Source: Mixta mediterraneensis
GTDB taxonomy: Bacteria > Pseudomonadota > Gammaproteobacteria > Enterobacterales > Enterobacteriaceae
Direction of reading: 5' to 3'
Length of the DNA stretch: 64,000 nucleotides
Assembly (NCBI RefSeq): GCF_014946725.1
Contig: NZ_JACFXY010000011.1
Span: 82,983 to 146,982, forward strand
A program made the position numbers and the translations under genes. The notes under the pieces are model-generated. The model was given only the letters and a program-made list of their open reading frames with translations. It did no database searches and had not been told where the DNA came from. Below are positions 28,910-37,967 of the stretch, piece by piece (the stretch's first letter is position 1; each line of letters opens with the position of its first letter).

Positions 28910-31006
28910 ATGTATAAGAAACCTCTTCCTCTGAGCGTAATAAGCTTAGCTGTTTTCGTGGGTTGCATTATGCCTGGAATCACCCTTGCCGATAATCACC
29001 CTTCCAGATATGACGTCGTTGAAGAAAACGTTTCACAGGATGCTCCGGTGATGACAGTGACGGCACCGGAAGCCTCTCCGCTGACCGTCGTGACAAATCT
29101 TAAAACTCCACGTCAGCCGGTTCCGGCCAGCGATGGTTCTGATTACCTCAAAACCATTCCCGGCTTCTCGCAGATCCGCAATGGCGGCACCAATGGCGAC
29201 CCGGTATTTCGCGGCATGTTTGGCTCACGACTGCGTATTCTGACCAATAACAGTGACATGCCCGGCGCATGTCCGGCGAGGATGGACGCGCCCAGTTCAT
29301 ATATTTCGCCAGAGAACTTTGATGTGCTGACGCTGGTGAAAGGACCCGAAACGGTGCTGTGGGGGCCGGGTAATTCAGCCGGTACGTTACGTTTTGACCG
29401 GCTACCGCCACAGTTCGATAAGCCGGGAATAAAAGGCAGCGTCAGCCTGCTGGCCGCGTCCAGTCGCCGTTATGACGAAAACGCCGATGTCAGCCTGGGC
29501 AGTGAAAAGGGCTATATTCGTCTGACCGGCAATAAATCCCGTTCCAGCGATTACCAGGACGGTAATGGCGATCGTGTCCCATCCCGATGGGATAAATGGA
29601 ATGCAGATGTTGCCGTTGGCTGGACGCCGGACAAAGACACGCTACTCGAATTAACGGCAGGTAAGGGCGACGGCGAAGCACGTTATGCCGGACGCGGCAT
29701 GGACGGTTCTCAGTTTAAACGTGAAAGCCTGGGTATGCGCTTCGAAAAATCCAGTATTGGGGATGTGTTCGATAAGTTCGAAGCCAGTGCATATTACAAC
29801 TATGCCAACCACATTATGGATAACTATTCGCTTCGTTCTCCTTCCGGTCCGTCAATGGGCGGTATGGGTCCGATGGATATGGGTTCCTCACTGGGCATGG
29901 CATCGATGGATATGCCTGACGCTTCGTCAATGCATATGAGCGGGCCAATGGCCATGCAGCTAGACCGCCGCACGGTGGGAGGGCGTATGATGGGCACCTG
30001 GCTGTGGCAGGGCGTCCAGCTACAGAGCGGGGCAGACATGCAACTGAATACCCATCGCAGCAAAAAGAACCGCGGCTGGGTAAAAGATGCACGCTTCCAC
30101 GATTACGGGGTGTTTAGCGAACTGACCTGGTACGCCACGACACAAAATAAAGTCATTGGCGGTGCACGACTGGATCGCGCCATCGTTGATAACGAGGCCA
30201 GCAACGGAAAGGACAGCCGCAGCGATACGCTTCCGGCAGGATTTGTCCGCATTGAACACACTCTGCTCGACATCCCACTCATGATGTATGCGGGAGTGGG
30301 CTATACCGAACGCTTCCCCGACTACTGGGAGCTTTTCTCGCCAACTTACGGGCCGGGCGGTAGTGCGAGCGCCTTTGACAATGTCAAAACCGAAAAGACC
30401 ACTCAGCTTGATATTGGCGCTCAGTACAGCGGTGAACGCTTTACCGGGTGGGTGTCTGCCTGGCTCGGACGCGTGAACGACTACATCCTGTTTCGTTATG
30501 ATTCCGCAAATGTCTATATCAGCCAGGCCGATAATGTTAATGCCATGACTATGGGCGGCGAGACCGGTTTCAGCTACCAACTGACCGACCACTGGAAAAC
30601 CGATGCCAGCCTTGCGTATTCGTGGGCAGAAAACACCGCAGACAATAAGCCGTTACCGCAAATTCCACCGCTGGAAGCGCGTCTCGGTCTGAACTGGGAG
30701 TCTGGCAACTGGAGCAGCGGTGGGTTAATGCGACTGGTCAGCAGTCAGCATCGCATCGCTGAAAACGAAGGTAACGTGGTTGGAAAAGATTTCGAGCGCA
30801 GTTCCGGCTTCGCCATTTTCTCGGCCAATGTCACTTACAAAGCCACCCAGAATGTAAAGCTCAGCGCCGGAATAGATAACCTGTTCGACACCGCCTACAG
30901 CGAACATCTCAACCTTGCCGGTAATAGTGCCTTTGGCTACTCCGCCAATACGCCGGTCAACGAGCCGGGCAGAACCTGGTGGGTGAAAGCCAACGTGACG
31001 TTCTGA
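28910..31006 (+). CDS. TonB-dependent copper receptor (OprC type) with Met-rich loop
   Basis: Outer-membrane receptor for copper, 698 residues. Signal peptide about 1-26. TonB-box-like text VMTVTAPE, plug domain (TPRQPVPASDGSDYLKTIPGFSQIRNGG, GDPVFRGMFGSRL, ARMDAPSSYISPENFD, LVKGPETVLWGPGNSAGTL), then a 22-strand type barrel ending ...TWWVKANVTF with the terminal Phe. Around residues 310-350 a loop has eleven Met and one His in about 38 residues (29844-29957), including MDM, MASMDM, MHM, a likely metal-binding extracellular loop. A second receptor at 56006-57946 is clearly paralogous but lacks this loop. Regulation is not visible. Confidence 0.93.
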   Translation: MYKKPLPLSVISLAVFVGCIMPGITLADNHPSRYDVVEENVSQDAPVMTVTAPEASPLTVVTNLKTPRQPVPASDGSDYLKTIPGFSQIRNGGTNGDPVFRGMFGSRLRILTNNSDMPGACPARMDAPSSYISPENFDVLTLVKGPETVLWGPGNSAGTLRFDRLPPQFDKPGIKGSVSLLAASSRRYDENADVSLGSEKGYIRLTGNKSRSSDYQDGNGDRVPSRWDKWNADVAVGWTPDKDTLLELTAGKGDGEARYAGRGMDGSQFKRESLGMRFEKSSIGDVFDKFEASAYYNYANHIMDNYSLRSPSGPSMGGMGPMDMGSSLGMASMDMPDASSMHMSGPMAMQLDRRTVGGRMMGTWLWQGVQLQSGADMQLNTHRSKKNRGWVKDARFHDYGVFSELTWYATTQNKVIGGARLDRAIVDNEASNGKDSRSDTLPAGFVRIEHTLLDIPLMMYAGVGYTERFPDYWELFSPTYGPGGSASAFDNVKTEKTTQLDIGAQYSGERFTGWVSAWLGRVNDYILFRYDSANVYISQADNVNAMTMGGETGFSYQLTDHWKTDASLAYSWAENTADNKPLPQIPPLEARLGLNWESGNWSSGGLMRLVSSQHRIAENEGNVVGKDFERSSGFAIFSANVTYKATQNVKLSAGIDNLFDTAYSEHLNLAGNSAFGYSANTPVNEPGRTWWVKANVTF

Positions 31007-31066
31007 TTAACATTACTGGCGCGCCCGTTTCTGAACTGGCGCGCTGCGCCACCCTGTGATCGCTGG

Positions 31067-31108
31067 GGTAATCAGCGTGAGCTCGTTAGCACGCTTACGC
31101 TGATTACC
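31067..31108. repeat. Long inverted repeat downstream of the copper receptor
   Basis: GGTAATCAGCGTGAGC (31067-31082) pairs with GCTTACGCTGATTACC (31093-31108): a 16-bp stem with one G-T pair and a 10-nt loop. It lacks a T tract. It lies 60 nt past the receptor stop, so it is probably an mRNA 3' stabiliser or factor-assisted stop. Confidence 0.6.
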
Positions 31109-31289
31109 TCGTTCTGCTCTCACCGGGAAGAGAAGCGGGTGCATTGCGCGGTTTCACTGATGAACCAGGAATTATCCCTTATGATCTCAACGAAAGTATG
31201 CACCACTAATAAAACACGTAAGCTCAGCCCATTGATTATAAAATCCATAATCAATTTTGTACTCTCGATTTAGCTGGCCACAAGGTAAG

Positions 31290-31730
31290 TTAATGATTAA
31301 TAGCGGTAATTTTGACCGGGGCATTCTGACATGCCTGATCTGAATCCTGACAAATACCAGAGGCCCATACCTGCCCATCTCCAATCATAATGCCTTGATC
31401 TCTTACAAAAAGATCTTCGTACTTCTGATTAGCAATGGCTTTTTTTACATTACTATTCAGGATGTTATCGTAGTTTTTAATGAAGGCGGAGCTGGTGGTT
31501 ATTTTCTTTTTATTGATAGTAATAGGATATTCCACCAGGCTGGCTACAGCGGCTTTATCGTTACTTGCAACTGCATGCTGAAGAGCGTTAAGGAAATCAT
31601 GGTAAGCCTGGTGATCTCCTAAGAGAGACTCTATCTGCTGATCCACTTCAGCAGTTGTGTTAGCTAAGACCGTATTAGTGCTACCTGCTAAAACGCACAA
31701 CCCTAAAAATAACGTAGCGATACCTTTCAT
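31290..31730 (-). CDS. Secreted small protein of unknown function
   Basis: 146 residues. A clear signal peptide (about 1-23: Lys, hydrophobic core, cleavage near VLAN) and a soluble mature domain with the text ALQHAVASNDKAAVASLVEYPITI, FIKNYDNILNSNVKKAI and LFVRDQGIMIGDGQVWASGIC. This pattern (helical start, YPL/YPI turn, then a curved sheet with two Cys) resembles small periplasmic proteins with an NTF2-like fold. No precise family is assigned. Two Cys near the end (GICQDSDQAC) could form a disulfide. It is monocistronic, and the neighbours give no functional clue. ATG 31730 is followed by a Lys-starting signal sequence and preceded by AGGAG. Confidence 0.7.
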   Translation of the reverse strand: MKGIATLFLGLCVLAGSTNTVLANTTAEVDQQIESLLGDHQAYHDFLNALQHAVASNDKAAVASLVEYPITINKKKITTSSAFIKNYDNILNSNVKKAIANQKYEDLFVRDQGIMIGDGQVWASGICQDSDQACQNAPVKITAINH

Positions 31731-32477
31731 AATATACTCCTGATTATTCGGTTAAAGAGGATTTTGCCCCATAAATTTTAGATTACATATAGATTTTGTG
31801 GATATTAAATTAAGAATTTTGGCATCGCGTGATGTAAAGGAAATTCCTGGAAGAGATGAGGAAGGTGATAGCTGTTAAAACGTTATCAGTAAAATTCACG
31901 GGGTTTTACTTTGTTTTCCATCTTGCTATTGAATCCACACCTGTTCCTGGTGTTTCAGCAGCCTCATTTAAAGTTAGTTTTAACTGTTTGCTTTCATATC
32001 TGTAACTTCATAGTGTGCATTCCTGACAAGCGCTTCGACGTCATGGTTAAAATTAACATTTTTTCCAAAAACATTCTTATTTCATCTGGAAATTCATGCC
32101 GTGTTTTTCAGCCGTTTTGTCAGCTTCTTAGGCGCTACTTCTTTTGCACCAGATAAATCTATTGTTAGAACTTTTCAGCGAGGGCATGGCCGGGCAGGTG
32201 ATTTCTTTAGTCGCGAGGGAATCAATCAGACACAGCCGCTATTACTCTGAGAACCTGTAGCCATGCTGATTTTACGCAGGCTGGCCGTATATTCTGGATC
32301 AGATCAGTCTTATCAGGGGGTTCCATCAACTCCCGCTGAAGTCCGTTAATCTCATCAGCTTGAGCAATCTCATCTGCTAAGTAAAAATAATAATTTAATA
32401 AGCTTTATTACAGGGCTTATTTATATATGTTGTACGCCTTTTGCACTGGCAACCTAACTTACCGGATGCTGAATAAA
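31731..32477. other. Long AT-rich gap without a supported gene
   Basis: About 750 bp. Frames up to 81 codons are present (31911-32156) but show no family features and biased composition (Phe/Ile/Cys-rich), so they are probably not genes. It may hold degraded sequence. Confidence 0.4.
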
Positions 32478-32497
32478 GCCCGCCATTTTTAGCGGGC
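32478..32497 (-). terminator. Intrinsic terminator after the sugar kinase
   Basis: On the minus strand GCCCGC, an 8-nt loop and GCGGGC are followed by TTTATT. It sits about 45 nt past the kinase stop at 32542. Confidence 0.6.
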
Positions 32498-32541
32498 CTA
32501 GGTAAATAACCGGAAGCGTTAATGACGCGAGGCGCGGTGAG

Positions 32542-33405
32542 CTAATTCAGCTTATGAGAAACGTGTTTCGCTGCTGCCTCGTTAGCTTGCGCCACTGCAT
32601 CTGCCAGGTTGTTATGCTTATTGAGTGCGGTACACAACACGCCGGTAAAGCAGTCTCCCGCGCCATGCGTGCTAATTAACTCAACTTTTTTTGCTGGCAG
32701 ACTATGGCTGGCTTGCCCTGTCTGACAATATGCCACGCCATATTCACCGGCCGTCACCACCACTTGTGGAAAGCGCTGCGCCAATGCTTCAGCGGCTCGT
32801 TTTGCCGATGTTAAACCGTTCACCGCAATATGACTCATATCACGCGCTTCAATGGCATTGACCACCAGCACATCAATGTGCGCTTCCAGTTCAGGACTTA
32901 ACGGGCGAGCAGGCGCTGCATTAATACAAACCGTAACGCCACGCTTTTTCGCTTCTGCAGCGGCCTGGAGATTTACCACTTCAGAAACTTCGTTTTGCAG
33001 AATCAGCAGGGTAACGTCACGCCAGAATGCCTCATCTATAAATGTTTCCTGCGCAATATGCTGGTTGGCGTTCGACACCACCACGGCGCCGTAATTTCCT
33101 TCGGCATCGGTAATCGCCACGCTCATACCAGAAGGAATATTATCTATCACAGCAATGGCATCGGTATTAACGCCTGCATTTTGCAGTTTATTAAGCAGAA
33201 ATTTTCCCTGCTCATCGGCACCCACGGCACCGGCAAACACTACGCTGGCACCGGCTAACGCGGCCGAGATGGCCTGATTACCGCCTTTCCCACCAAATTT
33301 ATATTTGCACGCTGTTCCCATTACGGTTTCACCTTTTTCAGGACGATGATGGGCATCCAGCATAATGTCGTAATGTAGACTGTCGGTTACTGCTATTTTA
33401 TTCAT
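32542..33405 (-). CDS. PfkB-family sugar kinase (ribokinase-like)
   Basis: 287 residues from ATG 33405. N-terminal substrate signature KYKFGGKGGNQAISAALAGA (about 34-53) and the C-terminal ATP/catalytic signature STHGAGDCFTGVL with GAGD (about 240-252) identify a ribokinase-like enzyme that phosphorylates a sugar or nucleoside. NAAPARPLSP and VLVVNAIEARD are typical of ribokinases. ATG 33405 overlaps the end of the RpiR gene by 8 nt (ATGAATAA), so the upstream in-frame extension to 33435 is rejected. A dedicated transporter is not present nearby. The exact sugar is unknown, so no gene symbol is given. Confidence 0.88.
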   Translation of the reverse strand: MNKIAVTDSLHYDIMLDAHHRPEKGETVMGTACKYKFGGKGGNQAISAALAGASVVFAGAVGADEQGKFLLNKLQNAGVNTDAIAVIDNIPSGMSVAITDAEGNYGAVVVSNANQHIAQETFIDEAFWRDVTLLILQNEVSEVVNLQAAAEAKKRGVTVCINAAPARPLSPELEAHIDVLVVNAIEARDMSHIAVNGLTSAKRAAEALAQRFPQVVVTAGEYGVAYCQTGQASHSLPAKKVELISTHGAGDCFTGVLCTALNKHNNLADAVAQANEAAAKHVSHKLN

Positions 33406-34223
33406 GGCTAGAATCCCGAAGGTCCTGAACCGCACGCTGGGTTTTCATCAGGTTTTTTTCCGCTCGCGTCAGATCTTTTTTGGCGATGGCCACAAACAGT
33501 GCATCCAGAATATTTAGCTGGGCAATGCGTGAAGCGGCGTTTTCCCCTAACAGATGTGATCCCTGAGAAGTTGAATTGAGCACGACATGCGCATTCCGCG
33601 CAATCGGCGACTCGGCATAGTTCGTAATGACAATGACTTTGGCTCCATTGCGCCCCGCCAGTTTGACGGGGTCATTCACGGCGCGCGTAGCGCCTGAGTG
33701 ACTAATGGCGATGACCACATCATCATCAGATAACACCGCTGCTGACATCAACATAATGTGCGCGTCATCGTAGGTCGTCGATTTAATGCCAATCTTTAAC
33801 ATCTTATGCGATAAATCACGGGCAACGGTGGCTGAGCCACCCACGGCATATAAATCGATATGACGCGCTTTAAAAAATAATGTCCGCTGCACGGTTGAAT
33901 TCAGAAATGTCCAGTATCGACATAGTTTCTTCGATGGCCTGAATAGACGTTCTGAACACTTTCGAAAGTAATTGCTCCGACGAATCATCAGGCTCAATTT
34001 CCGCATGCAAACTTGCCACTTCAGATTCGTTGTAATAAATCAGACTACTTCTGAAGTTTCTGAAACCGGAAAAGCTAAGTTTCTTAGTAATTTTAACAAT
34101 CATCGCCTCAGAGACATTATTTTCCTGGGCAATTTCCTTTAATGACGTTTGCTCAGTAATATCGGTTCGGACGGTATAAGGACAGGTAATTTTTTGAAGA
34201 TGTGGGAGATTAACCGCTGCCAC
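33398..34223 (-). pseudogene. RpiR-family transcriptional regulator, frameshifted
   Basis: The N-terminal helix-turn-helix (TSLKEIAQENNVSEAMIVKITKKLSFSGFRNFRSSL) and C-terminal SIS domain (LYAVGGSATVARDLSHKMLKIG, DDVVIAISHSGATRAV, VIVITNYAESPIAR) of an RpiR-type sugar-phosphate sensor lie in two frames. They meet at a run of six A (33872-33877 on the plus strand): removing one base joins ADIIF to KARHIDLYA and gives 274 residues (826 nt minus one is a multiple of three). The region before the helix-turn-helix is unusually short, so the 5' end may also be eroded. It overlaps the kinase start, which it presumably controlled. A homopolymer error in the sequence is possible. Confidence 0.8.
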
Positions 34224-34528
34224 CTGTCAGTGGCAGACACGACCGGTCATCGCGGTGTATCACTTGCGTTTCCCTGTGCCGCTGGGTGTCTGCCATAGCC
34301 ATAGCTGAAAAAGCGCTACAGGCTGGTCGCACTTTGCTTTGGCAACGTCAGGCTGGCCTGATTTCTCCTTGCTTTTCCCTTGAATGGCCTCCAGCGCGGT
34401 TTCCCGCTTAAACAGCCGATTGTGGCCTGATAAGTGGCAAACCTCGCCATTTACAGCGGCAGGCAGTCGCAACGTTGATTATTTCCCCTGGATGATCGTT
34501 GGCAAACTTGCTTACTTTTCCGTCGTCA
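34224..34528. other. Intergenic region with a 10-bp inverted repeat
   Basis: TGGCAGACAC (34231-34240) is repeated inversely as GTGTCTGCCA (34286-34295), next to the eroded RpiR start. A 70-codon minus-strand frame (34260-34472) has no family features. The inverted repeat could be a relic of a mobile end or an operator; nothing supports either choice. Confidence 0.35.
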
Positions 34529-36190
34529 CTAAACCGCAAGCTGCTTCGCCGCCTGTTTTTTTTCTAGCTGAAAGCCGCCATTACTCATCGGTTTAAGGGC
34601 GGGCAAGCAGTTCAGTAGCTGTTGGGTATAGGGATGCTGCGGGGCGTCCAGTACCTCGTCGCTCCACCCGTTTTCGACCAGTTCGCCTTTTTCCATCACC
34701 ATAATGCGATCGGCCACTTGCTCAACAGCGCCCAGGTCATGCGTGATGAACAGGCAGGCAAACCCGTAACTCTCCTGAAGGCGTTTGAGAAGTTGCAGGA
34801 TTTGCTTCTGTACCGTCATATCGAGCGCAGAAGTTGGCTCATCAGCAATAATAAAGGCCGGGTTACGCACGATGGCGCGTGCGATGGCGACGCGCTGGCG
34901 TTGTCCCCCGGAAAGCTGATGAGGATAACGCGACAGGAAAACCTCCTCCAGCCCTACCTCATGCAGCACTTCCCGTACCCGCTGTTTCCTTGATGCTGAA
35001 CGCATGGTTTTCACCAGCAGCAGCGGCTCTTCCAGAATCTGTATGATGCGCATTCGAGGATTTAACGATGAGAAGGGGTCCTGCTGGATAATCTGGCAAT
35101 CCCAGCGCCATGCGTTTCGCTCTGCTTTGCTGGCATTACAGAGCGGCTTGCCTTTGAAGGAGAGGGTGCCTTTACTGGCTTTTAGCATCCCGGCAATCAG
35201 CTTGCCTATGGTGGTTTTGCCTGAACCGCTGGCACCCACAAGCGCCACCGTTTCACCCGCCCGGACATTGAAACTGACATTATTCACCGCCCGGGTCACG
35301 CTGGCCGGTTTGAACCAGGCTTTGCGGCCATAATAAATAATTTCAATGTTGTTAAGGGAGATAATGCTCATCGCCGACAGCAGTTTTTGCCGGTCAGGCG
35401 CAGACTTACGCACCGGTAACGCCTCAAGCAAACGTCGGGTATAGTTATGCTGCGGCTGCGCCAGTAACTGTTGACTGCTGTTCTGTTCAACCAACACACC
35501 CTGTTCCATCACCATAATGCGCGAAGCGTAATTTGCTACCATCGAGAGATCGTGACTGATGAGGATCACTGCACTGCCTTTTTCAGCGGTGAGTGAAAGC
35601 ATCAGATCCATGACTTCATGCTGCACAAGCACATCGAGCGCAGTGGTCGGCTCATCGGCGATGATCAATTTAGGCTCCAGCAACATCACCGAAGCGATCA
35701 TCACCCGCTGACGCATACCGCCGGAAAACTCATGAGGGTAACGATCGAGCAGCGATTCAGCCTGGCTCAACCCCACGCGATGCAACATGGCAATAATCTT
35801 CTCCCGACGCTGGCGGCGGTTTAACTGCGTATGGAGGGCAAGCCCTTCATCCAGCTGGCGATCAATCGTCATCGCGGGGTTGAGAGAGGTCATCGGCTCC
35901 TGAAAAATCATGCCAATTCCGGCGCCGCGCATCTCGCGCAACTGCTGATCATTGAGATTCAGCAGATCTTGCCCGTCAAACGTCATCGCGGTCGCATCGA
36001 AATTGACGCCGCTCGGTAACAGATGCATCAGCGAGCGCATCGCCAGCGTCTTGCCGCTGCCGGATTCGCCCACCACGGCCAGTACTTCCCGTTCAGCCAG
36101 CGTAAAGGAAATGCCTTTAACAACTTCGCGCTGATTGACGCTGACGCGCAGATTATTGACCTGTAATAGGGGTTGGGAAGATAAGGTCAT
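34529..36190 (-). CDS. Peptide-type ABC transporter, fused double ATPase
   Basis: 553 residues holding two DppD/DppF-type ATPase domains in one chain (GsiA-like layout). Domain 1 (about 1-265): Walker A GESGSGKT, signature FSGGMRQRV, Walker B LIIADEPTTALD. Domain 2 (about 275-540): GASGSGKTTIGKL, LSGGQRQRVAIARAI, FIIADEPTSALD. It energises the two permeases encoded just upstream, and its ATG overlaps the stop of the second permease by 1 bp. It is the last gene of a six-gene operon with two hydrolases and a binding protein. Substrate class: oligopeptides, glutathione-like or other amide compounds. Confidence 0.93.
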   Translation of the reverse strand: MTLSSQPLLQVNNLRVSVNQREVVKGISFTLAEREVLAVVGESGSGKTLAMRSLMHLLPSGVNFDATAMTFDGQDLLNLNDQQLREMRGAGIGMIFQEPMTSLNPAMTIDRQLDEGLALHTQLNRRQRREKIIAMLHRVGLSQAESLLDRYPHEFSGGMRQRVMIASVMLLEPKLIIADEPTTALDVLVQHEVMDLMLSLTAEKGSAVILISHDLSMVANYASRIMVMEQGVLVEQNSSQQLLAQPQHNYTRRLLEALPVRKSAPDRQKLLSAMSIISLNNIEIIYYGRKAWFKPASVTRAVNNVSFNVRAGETVALVGASGSGKTTIGKLIAGMLKASKGTLSFKGKPLCNASKAERNAWRWDCQIIQQDPFSSLNPRMRIIQILEEPLLLVKTMRSASRKQRVREVLHEVGLEEVFLSRYPHQLSGGQRQRVAIARAIVRNPAFIIADEPTSALDMTVQKQILQLLKRLQESYGFACLFITHDLGAVEQVADRIMVMEKGELVENGWSDEVLDAPQHPYTQQLLNCLPALKPMSNGGFQLEKKQAAKQLAV

Positions 36191-37011
36191 TATTGCATCC
36201 TCGGATCCAGATAGTCGCGTAATGCATCGCCCAGCAGGTTAACGCCAAGTAGCGCGATGGAGATACAGGCACCCGGTAGTAGCGCAAGCCAGGGGGCCTG
36301 AGACAGATAAGTCCGGCTGGCTGACAGCATATTGCCCCATGTGGGTTCCGGCGGCGGTACGCCTAACCCCAGAAAAGATAAGGCACTTTCAGAAATCAGC
36401 ACCCAGCCCAGCATAGAGGTCGCCAGCACGGTCAGGGGAGCGATGCAATTAGGCAGAACGTGACGGCGTAAAATGGCCAGTTCGCTGTGACCCATCACGC
36501 GTGAAGCTGCGACAAAGTCCGCTTCACGCAACCCCATAACGGTACCGCGCACAATACGCACCACCGACGGGGTATAGGCCAGACCTAACGCCAGAATGAT
36601 GCCATAGCGGTTATTGCCCAAAATACTCAGCAAGCCTAGCGCAAGCAGTATGCCGGGAAAGGCCAGCAGCGTATCGGTAACCATCATGATAATGCGATCT
36701 GTTACGCCACGCAGATAGCCGCTAATCAATCCCAGCACAATGCCCGCAGACAGGGAAAAGCAGACGGTAATCACTGAAATCATCAGGCTTGCGCTGGCCC
36801 CCAATAGTATCCGGCTGAGCACGTCACGCCCGTATTCATCTGTACCAAACCAGTGCTCAGCGCCAGGGGCCTGTAGCCTGGACAGAATGTTAATGCGAGC
36901 AGGATCCCAGGGTGTCCAGAAGAAGCCCACTAATCCTGCAGTCACAATTACAGCGATCAACAGTACGCCGAGTAACGCATTGGGAGAGAGCGCCAACGTC
37001 TTTTTCATCAT
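36190..37011 (-). CDS. Peptide-type ABC transporter permease (DppC/OppC type)
   Basis: Inner-membrane permease of 273 residues. It has the N-terminal OppC-type text (HWFGTDEYGRDVLSRILLGASASL, about 50-75), about six membrane segments and the EAA loop that contacts the ATPase (EADFVAASRVMGHSELAILRRHVLPN). The C-terminal landmarks ISESALSFLGLGVPPPEPTWGNML are standard. It overlaps the upstream permease by 4 bp (ATGA) and the ATPase gene by 1 bp. Confidence 0.93.
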   Translation of the reverse strand: MMKKTLALSPNALLGVLLIAVIVTAGLVGFFWTPWDPARINILSRLQAPGAEHWFGTDEYGRDVLSRILLGASASLMISVITVCFSLSAGIVLGLISGYLRGVTDRIIMMVTDTLLAFPGILLALGLLSILGNNRYGIILALGLAYTPSVVRIVRGTVMGLREADFVAASRVMGHSELAILRRHVLPNCIAPLTVLATSMLGWVLISESALSFLGLGVPPPEPTWGNMLSASRTYLSQAPWLALLPGACISIALLGVNLLGDALRDYLDPRMQ

Positions 37012-37961
37012 GCCGAAACCCTCGGGTTAAATAGCGGATACAGGGCGTCAATAACCAGGTTCGTAAGGACATAGAGCGTTGCGATAAACAGCATACACCC
37101 CTGAATCACCGGATAGTCGCGTGCATAGATGGCATCCACCAGCAGTCTGCCTAGTCCCGGCAGACTAAAGACCGTTTCGGTTACCGCGACGCCGCTCAAC
37201 AGATTACCGAGCGTCAGGCCGATCAGCGTCCAGGTGGGGCCAAACGCATTGGGAAAGACGTGCCGCGAAAGCACGGTTCTCTCCCTCAGCCCTTTGGCGC
37301 GCGCATGGGAGACGTAGTCCAGCCGCAGCACTTCCAGCGTGCTGGCGCGCATCATACGCACCAGCGCCCCTACTTCCACCAGCACCAGGGTCAGCACCGG
37401 CATCAGTAAATAGAGAGTGCCTTGCTGAAAGTTATCCATCACCGATACATAGCCGACAACCGGCAGCCAGCCGAGGCCGAGTCCGAGTCCCAGCGCCAGC
37501 AGGATCAGCAACCCCATCCAGAAGCTGGGAATCGACAGCAGAAAGGTTGAAAACATCACCAGCCCGACATCCCAGGAGGAGTTCTGTTTCCAGGCCGCCA
37601 GCATGCCAGCAGGCACCGCCAGCAGCGAGGCGATCACGACGGCAGCCAGTACCACGCTCACCGTCACGCCAAAGCGCTGAATGATCAGCGGCAACACCGC
37701 CTGGCCCGTCTGTATCGAATGGCCAAAATCTCCCTGAATCATATGACTGAACCAGATAATAAATTGCTGGATCAGGCTCTGATCCAGCCCCATGCTGTGG
37801 CGTAAATCCGCCAGACTGGATTCAGTCGCCATATCGCCGAGCATCAGCAGGGCCGGATCTCCCGGCACCAGTCGGGTAAGCAGAAACACCAGCACGGTGA
37901 CCAGCAGCAGCGTCGGGATGGCTGCAATGATACGAGAAATAAGAAACTGCAACATATGCAC
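37008..37961 (-). CDS. Peptide-type ABC transporter permease (DppB/OppB type)
   Basis: Inner-membrane permease of 317 residues. The DppB-type N-terminus is QFLISRIIAAIPTLLLVTVLVFLLTRLVPGDPA. LRHSMGLDQSLIQQFIIWFSHMIQGDFGHSIQTGQ follows (about 50-85), then the EAA loop around LRLDYVSHARAKGLRERTVLSRHVFPNA and the end DALYPLFNPR. It starts 6 bp after the binding-protein stop and overlaps the next permease by 4 bp. Confidence 0.93.
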   Translation of the reverse strand: MHMLQFLISRIIAAIPTLLLVTVLVFLLTRLVPGDPALLMLGDMATESSLADLRHSMGLDQSLIQQFIIWFSHMIQGDFGHSIQTGQAVLPLIIQRFGVTVSVVLAAVVIASLLAVPAGMLAAWKQNSSWDVGLVMFSTFLLSIPSFWMGLLILLALGLGLGLGWLPVVGYVSVMDNFQQGTLYLLMPVLTLVLVEVGALVRMMRASTLEVLRLDYVSHARAKGLRERTVLSRHVFPNAFGPTWTLIGLTLGNLLSGVAVTETVFSLPGLGRLLVDAIYARDYPVIQGCMLFIATLYVLTNLVIDALYPLFNPRVSA

Positions 37962-37967
37962 CCCTTA

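Noticed and set aside
31911..32156. 81-codon frame in the gap before the sugar kinase
   Set aside because: Low-complexity composition typical of AT-rich non-coding DNA; no family features.
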